From Sulfopaludibacter sp035551455 (lineage in GTDB: Bacteria > Acidobacteriota > Terriglobia > Bryobacterales > Bryobacteraceae): 64,000 bases of DNA. The stretch is from assembly GCA_035551455.1 (NCBI GenBank), contig DASZMZ010000083.1:1-64000 (forward strand). Direction: 5' to 3'. Positions 1 through 9,730 of the stretch are shown piece after piece (position 1 is the first letter of the stretch; every line of letters starts with the position of its first letter). A program made the translations under genes and the position numbers. The notes under the pieces are model-generated. The model was not told where the DNA came from. It worked only from the letters and a program-made list of their open reading frames with translations, and ran no database searches.

Positions 1-339
1 GGTATGGAAATTCAGATCCTCGACGATGGCGACGACGTCTACAAAGGCAAGATCCGGCCCGAGCAGTATCACGGCTCCGTTTACGACGCCATCCCCGCGC
101 GAACCGGCTATCGCAAACCCGTGGGCGAATGGAACGAAGAGGAAATCACTGCGAACGGCCGCCGCATCAAAGTGGTCCTCAATGGCGTGATCATCCTCGA
201 TGCCGACCTCGACATCGTCAAAGAGCCGAAAGTCCTGGCGAAACACCCGGGTCTCGCGCGCACCACCGGCCATATCGGATTCTTAGGCCACGGCTCCTTG
301 GTAGAGTTTCGCAACATCCGCGTCCGCCCGCTGCCATAA
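1..339 (+). CDS. 3-keto-disaccharide hydrolase-like (DUF1080) protein, C-terminal part
   Basis: The reading frame is open from the first base of the window and ends at a TAA at 337-339, so this is the 3' end of a gene that begins outside. The 112 visible residues have the look of the concanavalin-like DUF1080 fold: a YHGSVYD segment, a GEWNEEEI segment followed by the predicted ligand-facing strand RIKVVLNGVIILDADL, and the closing GHIGFLGHGSLVEFRNIRV that is typical of the end of this family. DUF1080 proteins are usually secreted and act on sugars or glycosides. The ATG at 4 is probably internal, because family members have at least 80 further residues upstream. Family assignment is fairly sure; substrate cannot be told. 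Confidence 0.8.
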   Translation, partial: GMEIQILDDGDDVYKGKIRPEQYHGSVYDAIPARTGYRKPVGEWNEEEITANGRRIKVVLNGVIILDADLDIVKEPKVLAKHPGLARTTGHIGFLGHGSLVEFRNIRVRPLP

Positions 340-543
340 GCTGGGCTTAGTTTGTCAGGCGGGTTACCGGAATTCCCTCATTCACCCGAACTGTTTCTAA
401 CCTTCGAAAGCAAGTCGCCGCCTACCATCCACCACCCCAGTACTCCTCCGCGATACTGCCATCAATTTTAGTAGTGACCTGAGATAGAGCCGCGTCTACA
501 CTCGGAACAGCCTAAACAGGCCACTCGGAGGAATGCGGTAAGA
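340..543. other. intergenic region upstream of the DUF1800 gene
   Basis: These 204 bases carry no convincing ORF. They must hold the promoter of the DUF1800/DUF1501 pair, but I see no good -35/-10 pair. A purine-rich GGAGGA lies about 12 bases before the ATG at 544 and could serve as a distant Shine-Dalgarno site. Confidence 0.4.
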
Positions 544-3306
544 ATGCAATTCAATAAAACTAATATGGCGCTAGCCCTGCTCACGGCAGCGCCGTTCCTG
601 ATGCCTGCACTGCACGCCCAGACAGTGACTATCAGTCCGAGCTATATCAGCATCGGGGTCAATCAGACTGTACAATACAGCGCCGCGGTCACCGTCCTGA
701 CTAATAAGACTGTCACTTGGTCTGTCAGCGGAAACGGCAAGTCAGGCACCATTACCACTGGGGGCCTCTACACCGCGCCTGCCACCATTCCAGCCAACGG
801 TGTGACTATCAGCGCGCTGGCCTCCGACAAGAAAACCTCCGCCACGGTTTACGTCAACATCGCGCCGGCCGGTCCCCCCATTACCGCCGTCACTCCCAAC
901 CCCGTTCCCACCGGCAACTTCACGGTGACCCTGACCGGTACCGGCTTCAAAAGCGGCGCCATCGCGCAAATCGCGGGCGCGAATCTGCCCACTACCTTCG
1001 TCAATTCCACCACACTCAAAGCCGCTGGTTACCAGGGCGCAGCGGGCTCCGTGGTTTGCCAGGTGCAAAATCCCGGCTCGCTCTGGGGACCGCAATTTCT
1101 GATACCCTTCGCGGCCAGCGGACCACCGCCGCCGCAGACCATTTCCCCCACCACCGCCAGCGTCAACCTCGGCGCTACCAGACAATTCACCTCCAGCGGC
1201 GCAACCGGATGGAGCACCACCGCAGGCACGGTGAGCACGGCGGGTCTCTACACTGCGCCAACCACGATGCCGACGTCGAATACAGCCACTGTCACCGCGA
1301 CTGGTCCCGGCGGTTCCGCCTCGGCCACCGTGACTCTGGTGAATCCAAATGCACCCACGATTTCTCCGAGCGCGGTCTCGCTTGCGCTAGGCGGCGCGCA
1401 GCAGTTTACTTCCGCCGGAGCCACTACCTGGACCGCCACTTACGGCACGGTAACCTCGGCCGGCGCTTACACTGCCCCCTTATCCATGAGCGCCAGCGGT
1501 AAAGATACAGTCACGGCCACCGGGCCTAACGGCTCCGCGGCCGCCGCCGTCACACTCATCCCGCCCACGCCGTCCATCACTTCCGCCGGTACGAATGGTC
1601 AATTGCCGCTCGGTATCTTCACCATTCCGATTACCGGGACGGGTTTCCAAAGTAACTCGGTGGCCTATCTGAACGGCGCGCCGCTGAGTACCACTTACTC
1701 CAATAACGCCCTCTCGGCCACCGGATTCTACGGTGTCTCCGGCCCGGCCAGTCTCACCGTCGGCAACGGGGCGTCCGTCTCGGCCGCGTTCCCGGTGCAG
1801 GTGGGCGTTCCCAATGCAGTAGTTTCGGCGGCCGCCGCACGCCGGTTCCTGGAGCAGTCCGCTTTCGGACCCAGCCCTTCCGACGCCGCGAATGTGCAGA
1901 CCATCGGCTTCCAGTCCTGGCTCAACGCCCAGTACGCCATGCCGCAAGTTTCAAACTACAACATCATCGTCTCCGATCAGGGAGGCATGCCGGCGCATTT
2001 CCTTACCAACGCCGTCACCAATCCCGACCAGTTGCGACAGCGCGTATCGTTCGCCCTGAGCCAGATTTTCGTTACCTCCATTCAGAAGCTCATCTGGAAC
2101 GAAAACATGGTCCTGTTCCAGAACATGCTGCTCTCTGACGCCTTCGGCAATTATCGGCAGCTCATGGCCGACGTCACCTTGAGTCCCGCCATGGGCCAGT
2201 ATCTCGATATGGCCAATAATGCCAAAGCCAATCCGGCGGCCGGCAGCCTGGCCAATGAGAATTACGCCCGCGAGTTGATGCAGCTCTTCAGCATCGGCAC
2301 CAACATGCTAAACCAGGATGGCACCATCCAATACGATGCCAACCACATACCGCTGCCCACTTACTCGCAATTCACCATCACCGAGTTCGCCCGCGTCTTT
2401 ACCGGCTGGACCTATGCGCCGCCGCCCGGCCAAACCGTGCAATGGGACAGCTATATCAGCAGCTATGGACCCATGGCGGCCTATCCTGCCGAACACGATA
2501 CCGGTTCCAAGCAATTGCTCAACGGCTACATTGCGCCCGCCGGTGTCACGCCGCAGCAGGATCTGGACAATGCGCTCGACAACATCTTCAACCACCCGAA
2601 CGTCGGACCCTTCGTGGCCACCCAGATGATTCAGCACCTGGTGAAGAGCAATCCCAGCCCGGCCTATGTTTCCCGCGTGGCCGCAGCCTTCAACAATAAC
2701 GGCCAGGGCGTGCGCGGCGACATGAAGGCCGTCATCACGGCCATTCTGCTGGATTCCGAAGCCCGCGCCAACGATAACGGCGGCAACGACCAGGCTACCG
2801 ACGGCCACCTGCAGGAACCGGCCCTCTTCATCGCCGCCATGGTTCGCGCCTTCGGCGGTCAGATGAACGACCAGAATTACTACTCGTCCGATCTCGCCAC
2901 CATGGGTCAGGACCTGTTCGATTCGCCCAGCGTCTTCAATTACTACTCGCCCGGCTATGTCGTTCCCGGTACTCCGCTCATCGGCGGCGAATTTGAAATC
3001 CATACACCCAATACCGCCATCCTGCGCGCCAATCTGGTGTCCAATCTCTTCAGCCAGTATTCCAATCCCGTACAGGATTACGGTCCCGGCACTGTTGTCG
3101 ACATCACGCCCTTCCTTGCGCTGTCCAATACCCCCGCCACGCTGGTGAGCGCCTTGGATCTGACGCTGACCCACGGGGTAATGCCCTCGGCGATGAAGAC
3201 GGCCATCGCCAATGCCGTGGCCGCTAATCCCGCAGACGCCCTGCATAAGGTGGAAATGGCCTGTTACCTGATTCTATCTTCCAGTTACTACAACGTGTGG
3301 CACTAG
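544..3306 (+). CDS. DUF1800 family protein with N-terminal Ig/IPT-like repeats
   Basis: A 920-residue secreted protein. Residues 1-25 form a signal peptide ending ALHAQ. The next 400 residues are Thr/Ser/Gly-rich beta repeats: several units of the type TISPTTASVNLGATRQFTSS (bacterial Ig-like) alternate with IPT/TIG-like units around residues 115-190 and 340-420. From about residue 430 (RRFLEQSAFGPSPSDAANV) to the end it matches the DUF1800 family, including the NYARELMQLFSIGT and EFARVFTGWTY signatures. The biochemical role of DUF1800 is unknown; the gene is almost always paired with a DUF1501 gene, as here 31 bases downstream. The repeats probably extend the protein from the cell surface. 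Family call is secure, function is not. Confidence 0.9.
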   Translation: MQFNKTNMALALLTAAPFLMPALHAQTVTISPSYISIGVNQTVQYSAAVTVLTNKTVTWSVSGNGKSGTITTGGLYTAPATIPANGVTISALASDKKTSATVYVNIAPAGPPITAVTPNPVPTGNFTVTLTGTGFKSGAIAQIAGANLPTTFVNSTTLKAAGYQGAAGSVVCQVQNPGSLWGPQFLIPFAASGPPPPQTISPTTASVNLGATRQFTSSGATGWSTTAGTVSTAGLYTAPTTMPTSNTATVTATGPGGSASATVTLVNPNAPTISPSAVSLALGGAQQFTSAGATTWTATYGTVTSAGAYTAPLSMSASGKDTVTATGPNGSAAAAVTLIPPTPSITSAGTNGQLPLGIFTIPITGTGFQSNSVAYLNGAPLSTTYSNNALSATGFYGVSGPASLTVGNGASVSAAFPVQVGVPNAVVSAAAARRFLEQSAFGPSPSDAANVQTIGFQSWLNAQYAMPQVSNYNIIVSDQGGMPAHFLTNAVTNPDQLRQRVSFALSQIFVTSIQKLIWNENMVLFQNMLLSDAFGNYRQLMADVTLSPAMGQYLDMANNAKANPAAGSLANENYARELMQLFSIGTNMLNQDGTIQYDANHIPLPTYSQFTITEFARVFTGWTYAPPPGQTVQWDSYISSYGPMAAYPAEHDTGSKQLLNGYIAPAGVTPQQDLDNALDNIFNHPNVGPFVATQMIQHLVKSNPSPAYVSRVAAAFNNNGQGVRGDMKAVITAILLDSEARANDNGGNDQATDGHLQEPALFIAAMVRAFGGQMNDQNYYSSDLATMGQDLFDSPSVFNYYSPGYVVPGTPLIGGEFEIHTPNTAILRANLVSNLFSQYSNPVQDYGPGTVVDITPFLALSNTPATLVSALDLTLTHGVMPSAMKTAIANAVAANPADALHKVEMACYLILSSSYYNVWH

Positions 3307-3337
3307 ACCGAGAAGAGAGACATAAGGAGATATCGAT

Positions 3338-4714
3338 ATGCTAATTCGCTCCAGACGCGATTTCCTGCGGGACACTTTAAAGTCGGTCACTGCCATGAGT
3401 GCCATGGGAGCCATGAGTAAGTTCGGCGAGATCAACGCGCTCGCCGCGGGCGGTACGGGCTACCAGGCCCTCGTCTGCATTTTCCTCTCCGGCGGCAATG
3501 ACGGACACAACACGGTCATCCCCATCACCACCGCGCAGCAGAGCTACAGCCTTTACCAGAAGGGCCGCCAGGGCATGGCACTGCCTCAGGCTTCACTGCT
3601 GCCCATCATGAATGGCGCCGATACGTACGGGCTGCACCCCAGCCTGGTCGAAATCCAGGGTCTCTACAACCAGGGCATCGCCGCCGTGCTTGCCAATGTG
3701 GGGATGCTCGTGAAGCCCATCGACCGCACCGCGTATAACAGCAATAACAGCGCCATCGTGCCGAGCGCGCTCTTCTCCCATTCCGATCAGAGCAGCCAGT
3801 GGCAGAGCGCCATCCCGAACGGCATCGCATCCAGCGGGTGGGGCGGCCGCATTACGGACCAGATGCAGTCGCAGAACTCGGGCGCCATCTTCCCGCCCAT
3901 GACCACGACGTCTTCCTGCGGCCTCTTCTGCACCGGCCAGCAGACCTTTCCGGCCAGCGTGCCGCCGCCTGTTCCCGGTCTCGGCGGCAACACCGGCATG
4001 GCCACCCTGACCGCCGTACAAAATTCGCCGGCGACCCTGAACGGCATGCAGCAACTCCTGAGTTTCGATAACGGACTGCAGTTGGTCCAGGCCGGGAACG
4101 GCATCCTGACGCGCGGCAATACTTACGCCAACACGCTTACCGGCTTGTTGAAGAACGTCACGCTGCAGACTCAGTTCCCGGCCAATAATCCTCTGGCGGC
4201 GCAACTCCAGACCGTGGCTAATGTGATGTCCGTACGCAGTCAGCTCGGCCTGACCCGGCAGATCTTCTTCTGCTGCCTCGACGGTTTCGACACCCACGGC
4301 GGTCAGGCTGCCATCCAGACTACTCTGCTGCAGCAGTTGAGCCAGGCAGTGCTGGCCTTCTACCATGCCACGCAGGAGCTTCTGGTGGACAGCAGCGTCA
4401 CCACGTTTACTGCCTCCGAATTCGGACGCACCCTGTCGCCCAGCGGCACCGACGGCACCGATCATGCGTGGGGCAACCACCACTTCGTCATCGGCACCGG
4501 CGTCAAGGGCGGACAGTTCTTCGGCAACTTCCCCCTGCTCGCCCTCGGCAGCAACTACGACGCTAACTCCCGCGGTACCCTGATCCCCACCACCGCCGTG
4601 GATCAGTACGGAGCCACTCTGGCGCAATGGTTCGGCGTGGGAGCAGCCAATCTGCCCGCCGTCTTCCCGAACATCGCCAATTTCCCCACCAACAAGCTAG
4701 GCTTCCTGGGGTAG
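3338..4714 (+). CDS. DUF1501 family protein
   Basis: 458 residues with a Tat-like leader (SRRDFLRDTLKSVTAMSAMG). The body is the DUF1501 fold, distantly related to alkaline phosphatases and sulfatases: CIFLSGGNDGHNTVIP near residue 45, SALFSHSDQSSQWQS near 145, GFDTHGGQ near 315, SEFGRTLSPSGTDGTDHAWG near 360. An AAGGAG Shine-Dalgarno site sits eight bases before the ATG. It follows the DUF1800 gene with a 31-base gap, so the two are probably co-transcribed and may act together outside the inner membrane. The pair is common in Acidobacteria and Planctomycetes. No reaction has been assigned. Confidence 0.92.
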   Translation: MLIRSRRDFLRDTLKSVTAMSAMGAMSKFGEINALAAGGTGYQALVCIFLSGGNDGHNTVIPITTAQQSYSLYQKGRQGMALPQASLLPIMNGADTYGLHPSLVEIQGLYNQGIAAVLANVGMLVKPIDRTAYNSNNSAIVPSALFSHSDQSSQWQSAIPNGIASSGWGGRITDQMQSQNSGAIFPPMTTTSSCGLFCTGQQTFPASVPPPVPGLGGNTGMATLTAVQNSPATLNGMQQLLSFDNGLQLVQAGNGILTRGNTYANTLTGLLKNVTLQTQFPANNPLAAQLQTVANVMSVRSQLGLTRQIFFCCLDGFDTHGGQAAIQTTLLQQLSQAVLAFYHATQELLVDSSVTTFTASEFGRTLSPSGTDGTDHAWGNHHFVIGTGVKGGQFFGNFPLLALGSNYDANSRGTLIPTTAVDQYGATLAQWFGVGAANLPAVFPNIANFPTNKLGFLG

Positions 4715-4774
4715 ACCGTTCGCTCTGCCGCTTCGATAACGCCGGCGACCGCGGCCCAACCAGTCGCGCGCCGG

Positions 4775-5881
4775 CTACTTAGCCGTCTTGATCACCGCGT
4801 CGAATGCCGGCTTCTTCGCACCTTCCCGATCGAATAGCAGCGGATAATTCGTCCGCCCCCGCACTGGGAATCCGTTCAACCAGGAATCGCGATCCGTCAC
4901 TCCCCAGAAGGTGATCCGCGTCATGTCAGCCTTATGCTTGACGAACACCGCGAACAACTCCGCATACCGCTTCGCCAGCGCCTGCTGCATCTCGGGCGGC
5001 AGCCCCGCCGTGTAAGGATTCAGCCGCGCATCCTCCTGCGCCCTTACCGAAATGTCGGCGGTATTCTGCTGCGTGGCGCGCGGCAGTACGTCCACGTCCA
5101 ATTCCGTCACGTTGACTTTCACTCCGAGTTTGGCGAAGGCGGAGATGGTCGCGTCCTGCTGCTCTACTGTCGGCCAATCCAGCTTGTCGTGTCCCTGCAG
5201 GCCGACCGCACGAATTGGGACGCCCTGTTCCTTCAGCTTGCGGATCAACGCCACCGCGCCATTCCGCTTGGCCTCGTTCTCGAGGCTGTAGTCGTTGTAG
5301 TAAAGCTCAGCCGCCGGGTCGGCCTCGTGCGCAAACTGAAACGCCTTGGCAATATAGTCTTCGCCAATGATCTTCAGCCACTGCGATTGGCGCAGGCTCC
5401 CGTCTTCATTCAGCGCCTCGTTGACCACGTCCCAACCGCCAATGCGGCCCTTGTACCGGCCCACCACCGTGCGGATGTGATCGTGCATTCTGTCGAGCAG
5501 CATCTCACGAGTGGCCGGCTTCCCCGCGCCATCTTCGAAAACCCAGCGGGGCGTCTGACTGTGCCAAACCAGCGTGTGGCCAATCACGAACATGTGATTC
5601 TTCTCGCCGAATGCCACGTACTTATCGGCCTCATCGAACGTGAATCCGTCGGCGCGCGGATGCACGGACTCCCACTTCAACACGTTCTCCGGACTGATCG
5701 TATTGAACTGCGCCTCCACGATGGCGACTCCGCGGCTGTCCCGCTCTTCGAATTGGCCCTGATTGATCGCCGCGCCAATGCGGAAATCGTTCTTGAATGC
5801 ATCCTTCAGCGACACCTGCGCGAACGCGGCCGGCACGCACACCGCTGCGGCCAGCGTTAGAACCATCCGTTTCCCGATCAT
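4775..5881 (-). CDS. GH10 endo-1,4-beta-xylanase, secreted
   Basis: 368 residues. A signal peptide (MIGKRMVLTLAAAVCVPAAFAQ) leads into a complete GH10 barrel. The catalytic residues are visible: the acid/base Glu at about 155 in WDVVNEALNE and the nucleophile Glu at about 260 in VNVTELDVDVLP; GHTLVWHSQTP and FWGVTDRDSWL are also GH10 signatures. It would cut internal beta-1,4-xylosidic bonds in xylan. It is the last gene of a three-gene operon (GH3 enzyme, GPH symporter, xylanase) and starts 12 bases after the symporter, with an AGGAGATC ribosome-binding site. Length is normal for a single-domain GH10 enzyme without a carbohydrate-binding module. Confidence 0.95.
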   Translation of the reverse strand: MIGKRMVLTLAAAVCVPAAFAQVSLKDAFKNDFRIGAAINQGQFEERDSRGVAIVEAQFNTISPENVLKWESVHPRADGFTFDEADKYVAFGEKNHMFVIGHTLVWHSQTPRWVFEDGAGKPATREMLLDRMHDHIRTVVGRYKGRIGGWDVVNEALNEDGSLRQSQWLKIIGEDYIAKAFQFAHEADPAAELYYNDYSLENEAKRNGAVALIRKLKEQGVPIRAVGLQGHDKLDWPTVEQQDATISAFAKLGVKVNVTELDVDVLPRATQQNTADISVRAQEDARLNPYTAGLPPEMQQALAKRYAELFAVFVKHKADMTRITFWGVTDRDSWLNGFPVRGRTNYPLLFDREGAKKPAFDAVIKTAK

Positions 5882-5893
5882 CTTCGATCTCCT

Positions 5894-7372
5894 TTACGAA
5901 ACCGCGAATTTCTTGCGCCGCTCCGCCAACTCGTCCTGAATTTGCAGATTCAGTTTCTTGCCGATTTTATAGCTCAGCAGGCAGCCAATCACCACCATGA
6001 AGAGCACCGCCGGATACAGGCTGATCGTCATCCGAATGCCCTGTAATGCATGCGGAGTCTGTACCGCGTTGGGCTTGTATCCGTAACCGGAGAGCAGCCA
6101 CCCGGCAGTGGCGCCGCCCAAACTCAGCCCCGTCTTCAAGGCGAACAGGATGGTCGCAAAAATCACGCCCGTGGTGCGCCGCCCCGTGGTCCATTCGGAG
6201 TAATCGGCCACATCGGCGAACATCGCCCAGATCAGCGGTATCGTGGGTGCGTAGGTCAGCGCGCGGATATATTCCAGCAGGTACGTGGTCCCGATGGCGT
6301 CGGCCGGCAGCAGAATGAAGCCCGCCATAAACACCGTCGTCAACGAGAATCCAATGATCGCGATCGCCCTCTTGCCGAACTTGATGGAAAGGAATGTCGA
6401 ACACAGCACGCCGGCCACGGTCACAAACTGACTCGTAATGTTCAGCAGACTAAAGCCCACCGACGCCACATTCGTCCGGTTGGCATCCACCACCAGACCG
6501 AAGGTATTGAGCAGCGAATGGAACATGCCCCCGCTGACTCCCGTCAGTCCCCAGCCTTGCAGGAAGTCGAATAACCGCGGCTGGCTCACATAATACTGGA
6601 AGTAGTAGAACAGCGTGCCGCCGCGCATCGCCACCACGGTGAAGTGCGCCAGCGTCAGGATGAACATCGCGATCCAAGGCCCGTTCTTGAGCAGCCCGCC
6701 GAAATCTTCCCTGGGCGACGACTTCTGTTTCGGGTCCGGTAGAATGCGTTCTCGCACCGACAAGAAGGTGATGACGAAGCAGACCAGGCAGACTATCGCC
6801 CAGAGGCCCATGGTCATCTGCCAGCCTTTGGCGGTATTGCCGTGGCCCAGTTTCGCCACCAGAGGCAGCGTGAAGCCACCCACGATCAACTGCGCGATCA
6901 TCGCCGCCACAAACCGGAACGAGGAAAGACTGGTGCGCTCATTGACGTCTCCGGTCATCACTCCGGTGAGCGCCGAATACGGCGTATTGTTGGCCGAGTA
7001 CAGAGTCATCAACAGCATGTTGGTCAGGCAGGCATAGATGATGGTGCCGCTCGCTCCGAATCCCGGATTGGTGTACGCCAGGATCATCGCCACGCCCCAC
7101 GGTACCGACGTCCAGATCACCCATGGACGAAACTTCCCCCAACGCGTGTTGGTGCGGTCCGCCATCGTGCCCATCATCGGGTCGAAGAAGGCGTCCCACA
7201 AACGGCCCACCAAGAGCAGGGAACCGGCGGCAGCCGCGCTGATCCCCATCGTGTCCGTGTAGAAATTCAACTGGAACAGGATCATCGTCATGAAGACGAA
7301 GTTGGCGGCGGCGTCACCCAGGCTGTAGCCTGCCTTTTCGAAAAAGCCCAGCCGTTCGTTGGAAGATTTCAT
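5894..7372 (-). CDS. GPH-family sugar:cation symporter (MFS)
   Basis: 492 residues, about twelve hydrophobic segments. The N-terminus (EKAGYSLGDAAANFVFMT) and the segment GRLWDAFFDPMMGTMADRTNTRWGKFRPW are hallmarks of the glycoside-pentoside-hexuronide:cation symporters (MelB/XynB type). It sits between a GH3 glycosidase and a GH10 xylanase, so xylo-oligosaccharides or beta-xylosides are the probable substrates. An AGGGAGAAAC site precedes the ATG, and only eight bases separate it from the upstream GH3 gene. The transporter family is clear; the substrate is inferred from context only. Confidence 0.92.
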   Translation of the reverse strand: MKSSNERLGFFEKAGYSLGDAAANFVFMTMILFQLNFYTDTMGISAAAAGSLLLVGRLWDAFFDPMMGTMADRTNTRWGKFRPWVIWTSVPWGVAMILAYTNPGFGASGTIIYACLTNMLLMTLYSANNTPYSALTGVMTGDVNERTSLSSFRFVAAMIAQLIVGGFTLPLVAKLGHGNTAKGWQMTMGLWAIVCLVCFVITFLSVRERILPDPKQKSSPREDFGGLLKNGPWIAMFILTLAHFTVVAMRGGTLFYYFQYYVSQPRLFDFLQGWGLTGVSGGMFHSLLNTFGLVVDANRTNVASVGFSLLNITSQFVTVAGVLCSTFLSIKFGKRAIAIIGFSLTTVFMAGFILLPADAIGTTYLLEYIRALTYAPTIPLIWAMFADVADYSEWTTGRRTTGVIFATILFALKTGLSLGGATAGWLLSGYGYKPNAVQTPHALQGIRMTISLYPAVLFMVVIGCLLSYKIGKKLNLQIQDELAERRKKFAVS

Positions 7373-7380
7373 GTTTCTCC

Positions 7381-9663
7381 CTACTTCACCGTCAGCAGCA
7401 CGCTCTGCAAATCGCAGTCGCGCGACGAAGTGCCCACCATGATGTCGAATTCGCCCGGCTCCACCACGTACTTCATGTCGACGTCGTAGAAGGCCAGGTG
7501 CTCCGCGGCAATCTCGAACGCCACCTCCCGCGATTCGCCGGGCTCGAGCGAAATCCGTTCAAACCCCTTCAATTCCTTGAGCGGCCGCGTGACCGAGCTC
7601 ACCTTGTCCCGGATGTACATCTGCACCGTCTCGGTGCCCGCGCGCCCGCCCGTATTGGTGACGCGAGCCATTGCGCGCGTCGAGCCATCGCGCGCGATCT
7701 TCAGTTTTGCCAGCCGCACATCCTCCACGCGGAACGACGTGTAACTCAGGCCATACCCGAAAGCATAGAGCGGCGAAACATCGTCGAACAGATACCCGCG
7801 GCGCGCCGTGGGCTTGTGATTGTAGAACGCCGGCAGATGTCCCACCGACCGCGGGATCGTGATCGGCAGCTTGCCGCCGGGATTGAATTCGCCGAACAGC
7901 ACGTCCGCCACCGCGCCGCCCGTTTCCTGTCCCAGATACCAGCATTCCAGGATCGCCGGCACGCTCGCACTCAGCGAGCGGATCGACAAAGGCCGCCCGT
8001 TAAACAGGAGCACCACCACCGGCTTGCCCGTCGCCAGCATCGCCTGCACGAGTTCGTCCTGCCGGCCCACCAGTTCCAGGCTCGGCCGGTCGCCCAGGTG
8101 CTGGAAGCTCCAGGCTTCGCGCGATGTCTGCTCGTTGCCGCCAATCGCTACCACGATGACGTCGGCCTTCTTGGCGATCTTGACGGCCTCTTTGATCTGT
8201 TTGCGATCTTCCGCCGGATCGCTCGCCGTCACTTCATCCTGCTGCCACGATCCGCCTACCGTAATCTTGCAACCCTCGGCGTAAACCACCTTCGCGCGCC
8301 CGGCGGCCTTGGCTTGAATGGCTTCCAGCACCGTGACATTATTCTTCGGCACGCTGCTGTATCCGCCCAACAGGACTCGGTCCGCATTCGGACCCACCAC
8401 CGCGATGGTCTTCAAACGGCTCAGATCCAGCGGCAGTACGTCGCCCTCGTTCTTGAGCAGCGTGATGGTTTCGCGCGCAGCCTGCCGGGCCAGGTCGCGA
8501 TGCTCGTCGCAGCCCACCAAGCGCTCGGCTGCGTCGGGGTCCACATACGGTTCATCGAACAGGCCCATCTGGAATTTCCAGAACAGCGTGGGCGCCACCA
8601 GTTCATCGATCTCCGATTCTTTGATCACGCCCTTGCGCACCAGTTCCGGCAGGTGCAAATAGCATTCCGGCTCCGGCAGTTCCACATTCACGCCCGCCCG
8701 CACCGCCAGCGCGCAGGCCTCCTTCTTATCCTTCGCCACCATGTGGCCGCGCACCTCGGCCTTCTGACTCAGTTCCCACACCGCGTAGTAGTCCGACACG
8801 ATGAAGCCCTTGAAACCCCACTCCTTACGCAGCACGTCGCGCAGCAGCCATCGATTGGCATGCGATGGCACACCGTCAATCTCGTTGTACGACGCCATCA
8901 CGCTGATGGCGCCGGCCTTCTGGATGGCTTCCTTGAAGGGAAACAGAAATGTCTCGCGCAGCAGGCGCAGCGACACATTCACGGGTCCGCAATTCGTTCC
9001 CGACTCCGGCTGCCCATGCGCCGCGAAGTGTTTCAACGTGGCGATCACCTGCGGCTCGCCGCGAAACGTGGCGTCGCCCTGAAAGCCGCGCACCGCCGCC
9101 ATGCCCATCCGCGAGACCAGATAGGGATCTTCGCCGTACGTCTCTTCCACGCGGCCCCACCGTGGATCGCGCGCCACATCCACCACCGGCGTCAGCGCCT
9201 GATGCGTGCCGCGCGACCGCGCTTCGGCCGCCGTCATGGTGAATAGCGACTCCACCAGTTCCGGCCGAAAGGTCGCCGCGAGGCCAATCGGCTGGCAGAA
9301 ACTGGTGGCGTCCAGCGCCGCCTGGCCGTGCAGACACTCCTCGTGAAACATCACCGGGATGCCGAGCCGTGTGTTCTCCAGGAAAAACTTCTGGATCGCG
9401 TTGGTCAACTCCGCCGTCCCGCGGGCGTTCAGTCCCTTGCCGGCGTCGCTCGGACGGCCCACCTGCCCGATCCCCTTGCCACGACTGAATGCCGCCTTGG
9501 CTTTCTTCGCGTCGAAGTTGCCCTCGGCATCCACCAGCGTCTCGGCTTTCTTCTGCCAGACACCCATCATCTGCTCGATCTTCTCGGCCAGAGTCATCCG
9601 CGAGAGGAGATCTTTGGTGCGGCGTGCAGTCGTCGCTTGAGCGTCCTTGTAGAGCGGCTTCAT
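7381..9663 (-). CDS. GH3 beta-glycosidase (probable beta-xylosidase or beta-glucosidase)
   Basis: 760 residues from the ATG at 9663. The open frame extends further upstream, but that stretch is Arg/Pro-rich non-coding-like sequence running into the next gene, so I chose MKPLYKDAQ as the start. N-terminal GH3 barrel: RDPRWGRVEETYGEDPYL, KHFAAHGQPESGTNCGP, and the nucleophile Asp in GFIVSDYYAVWEL. The second GH3 domain (VVGPNADR onward) and a C-terminal fibronectin-III-like domain (TRPLKELKGFERI to the end) are complete. There is no signal peptide, so it probably acts inside the cell on oligosaccharides imported by the adjacent symporter. First gene of the xylan operon. Confidence 0.92.
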   Translation of the reverse strand: MKPLYKDAQATTARRTKDLLSRMTLAEKIEQMMGVWQKKAETLVDAEGNFDAKKAKAAFSRGKGIGQVGRPSDAGKGLNARGTAELTNAIQKFFLENTRLGIPVMFHEECLHGQAALDATSFCQPIGLAATFRPELVESLFTMTAAEARSRGTHQALTPVVDVARDPRWGRVEETYGEDPYLVSRMGMAAVRGFQGDATFRGEPQVIATLKHFAAHGQPESGTNCGPVNVSLRLLRETFLFPFKEAIQKAGAISVMASYNEIDGVPSHANRWLLRDVLRKEWGFKGFIVSDYYAVWELSQKAEVRGHMVAKDKKEACALAVRAGVNVELPEPECYLHLPELVRKGVIKESEIDELVAPTLFWKFQMGLFDEPYVDPDAAERLVGCDEHRDLARQAARETITLLKNEGDVLPLDLSRLKTIAVVGPNADRVLLGGYSSVPKNNVTVLEAIQAKAAGRAKVVYAEGCKITVGGSWQQDEVTASDPAEDRKQIKEAVKIAKKADVIVVAIGGNEQTSREAWSFQHLGDRPSLELVGRQDELVQAMLATGKPVVVLLFNGRPLSIRSLSASVPAILECWYLGQETGGAVADVLFGEFNPGGKLPITIPRSVGHLPAFYNHKPTARRGYLFDDVSPLYAFGYGLSYTSFRVEDVRLAKLKIARDGSTRAMARVTNTGGRAGTETVQMYIRDKVSSVTRPLKELKGFERISLEPGESREVAFEIAAEHLAFYDVDMKYVVEPGEFDIMVGTSSRDCDLQSVLLTVK

Positions 9664-9681
9664 ATTTCGTTGTGGACTCAA

Positions 9682-9711
9682 ACTATAAGTGGCTTGCACA
9701 GGCAAATGCAA
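9682..9711 (-). promoter_or_regulatory. putative sigma70-type promoter of the xylan-use operon
   Basis: On the minus strand, TTGCAT (9711-9706) and TATAGT (9687-9682) are separated by 18 bases and lie just upstream of the GH3 start codon at 9663. The 67-base gap to the preceding cytochrome gene is the only space for a dedicated promoter. Read by eye, with no measured start site. Confidence 0.4.
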
Positions 9712-9730
9712 GTGAATCCGCCGGAGCCGA

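Noticed and set aside
4741..4775. Inverted repeat GCCGGCG/CGCCGGC between the DUF1501 and xylanase genes as a terminator
   Set aside because: The loop is 21 bases and there is no T-run on either strand.
7498..9246. A 582-codon open frame on the plus strand opposite the GH3 gene
   Set aside because: Arg/His/Leu-rich composition typical of an antisense shadow in high-GC DNA; the GH3 frame on the minus strand carries all family motifs.
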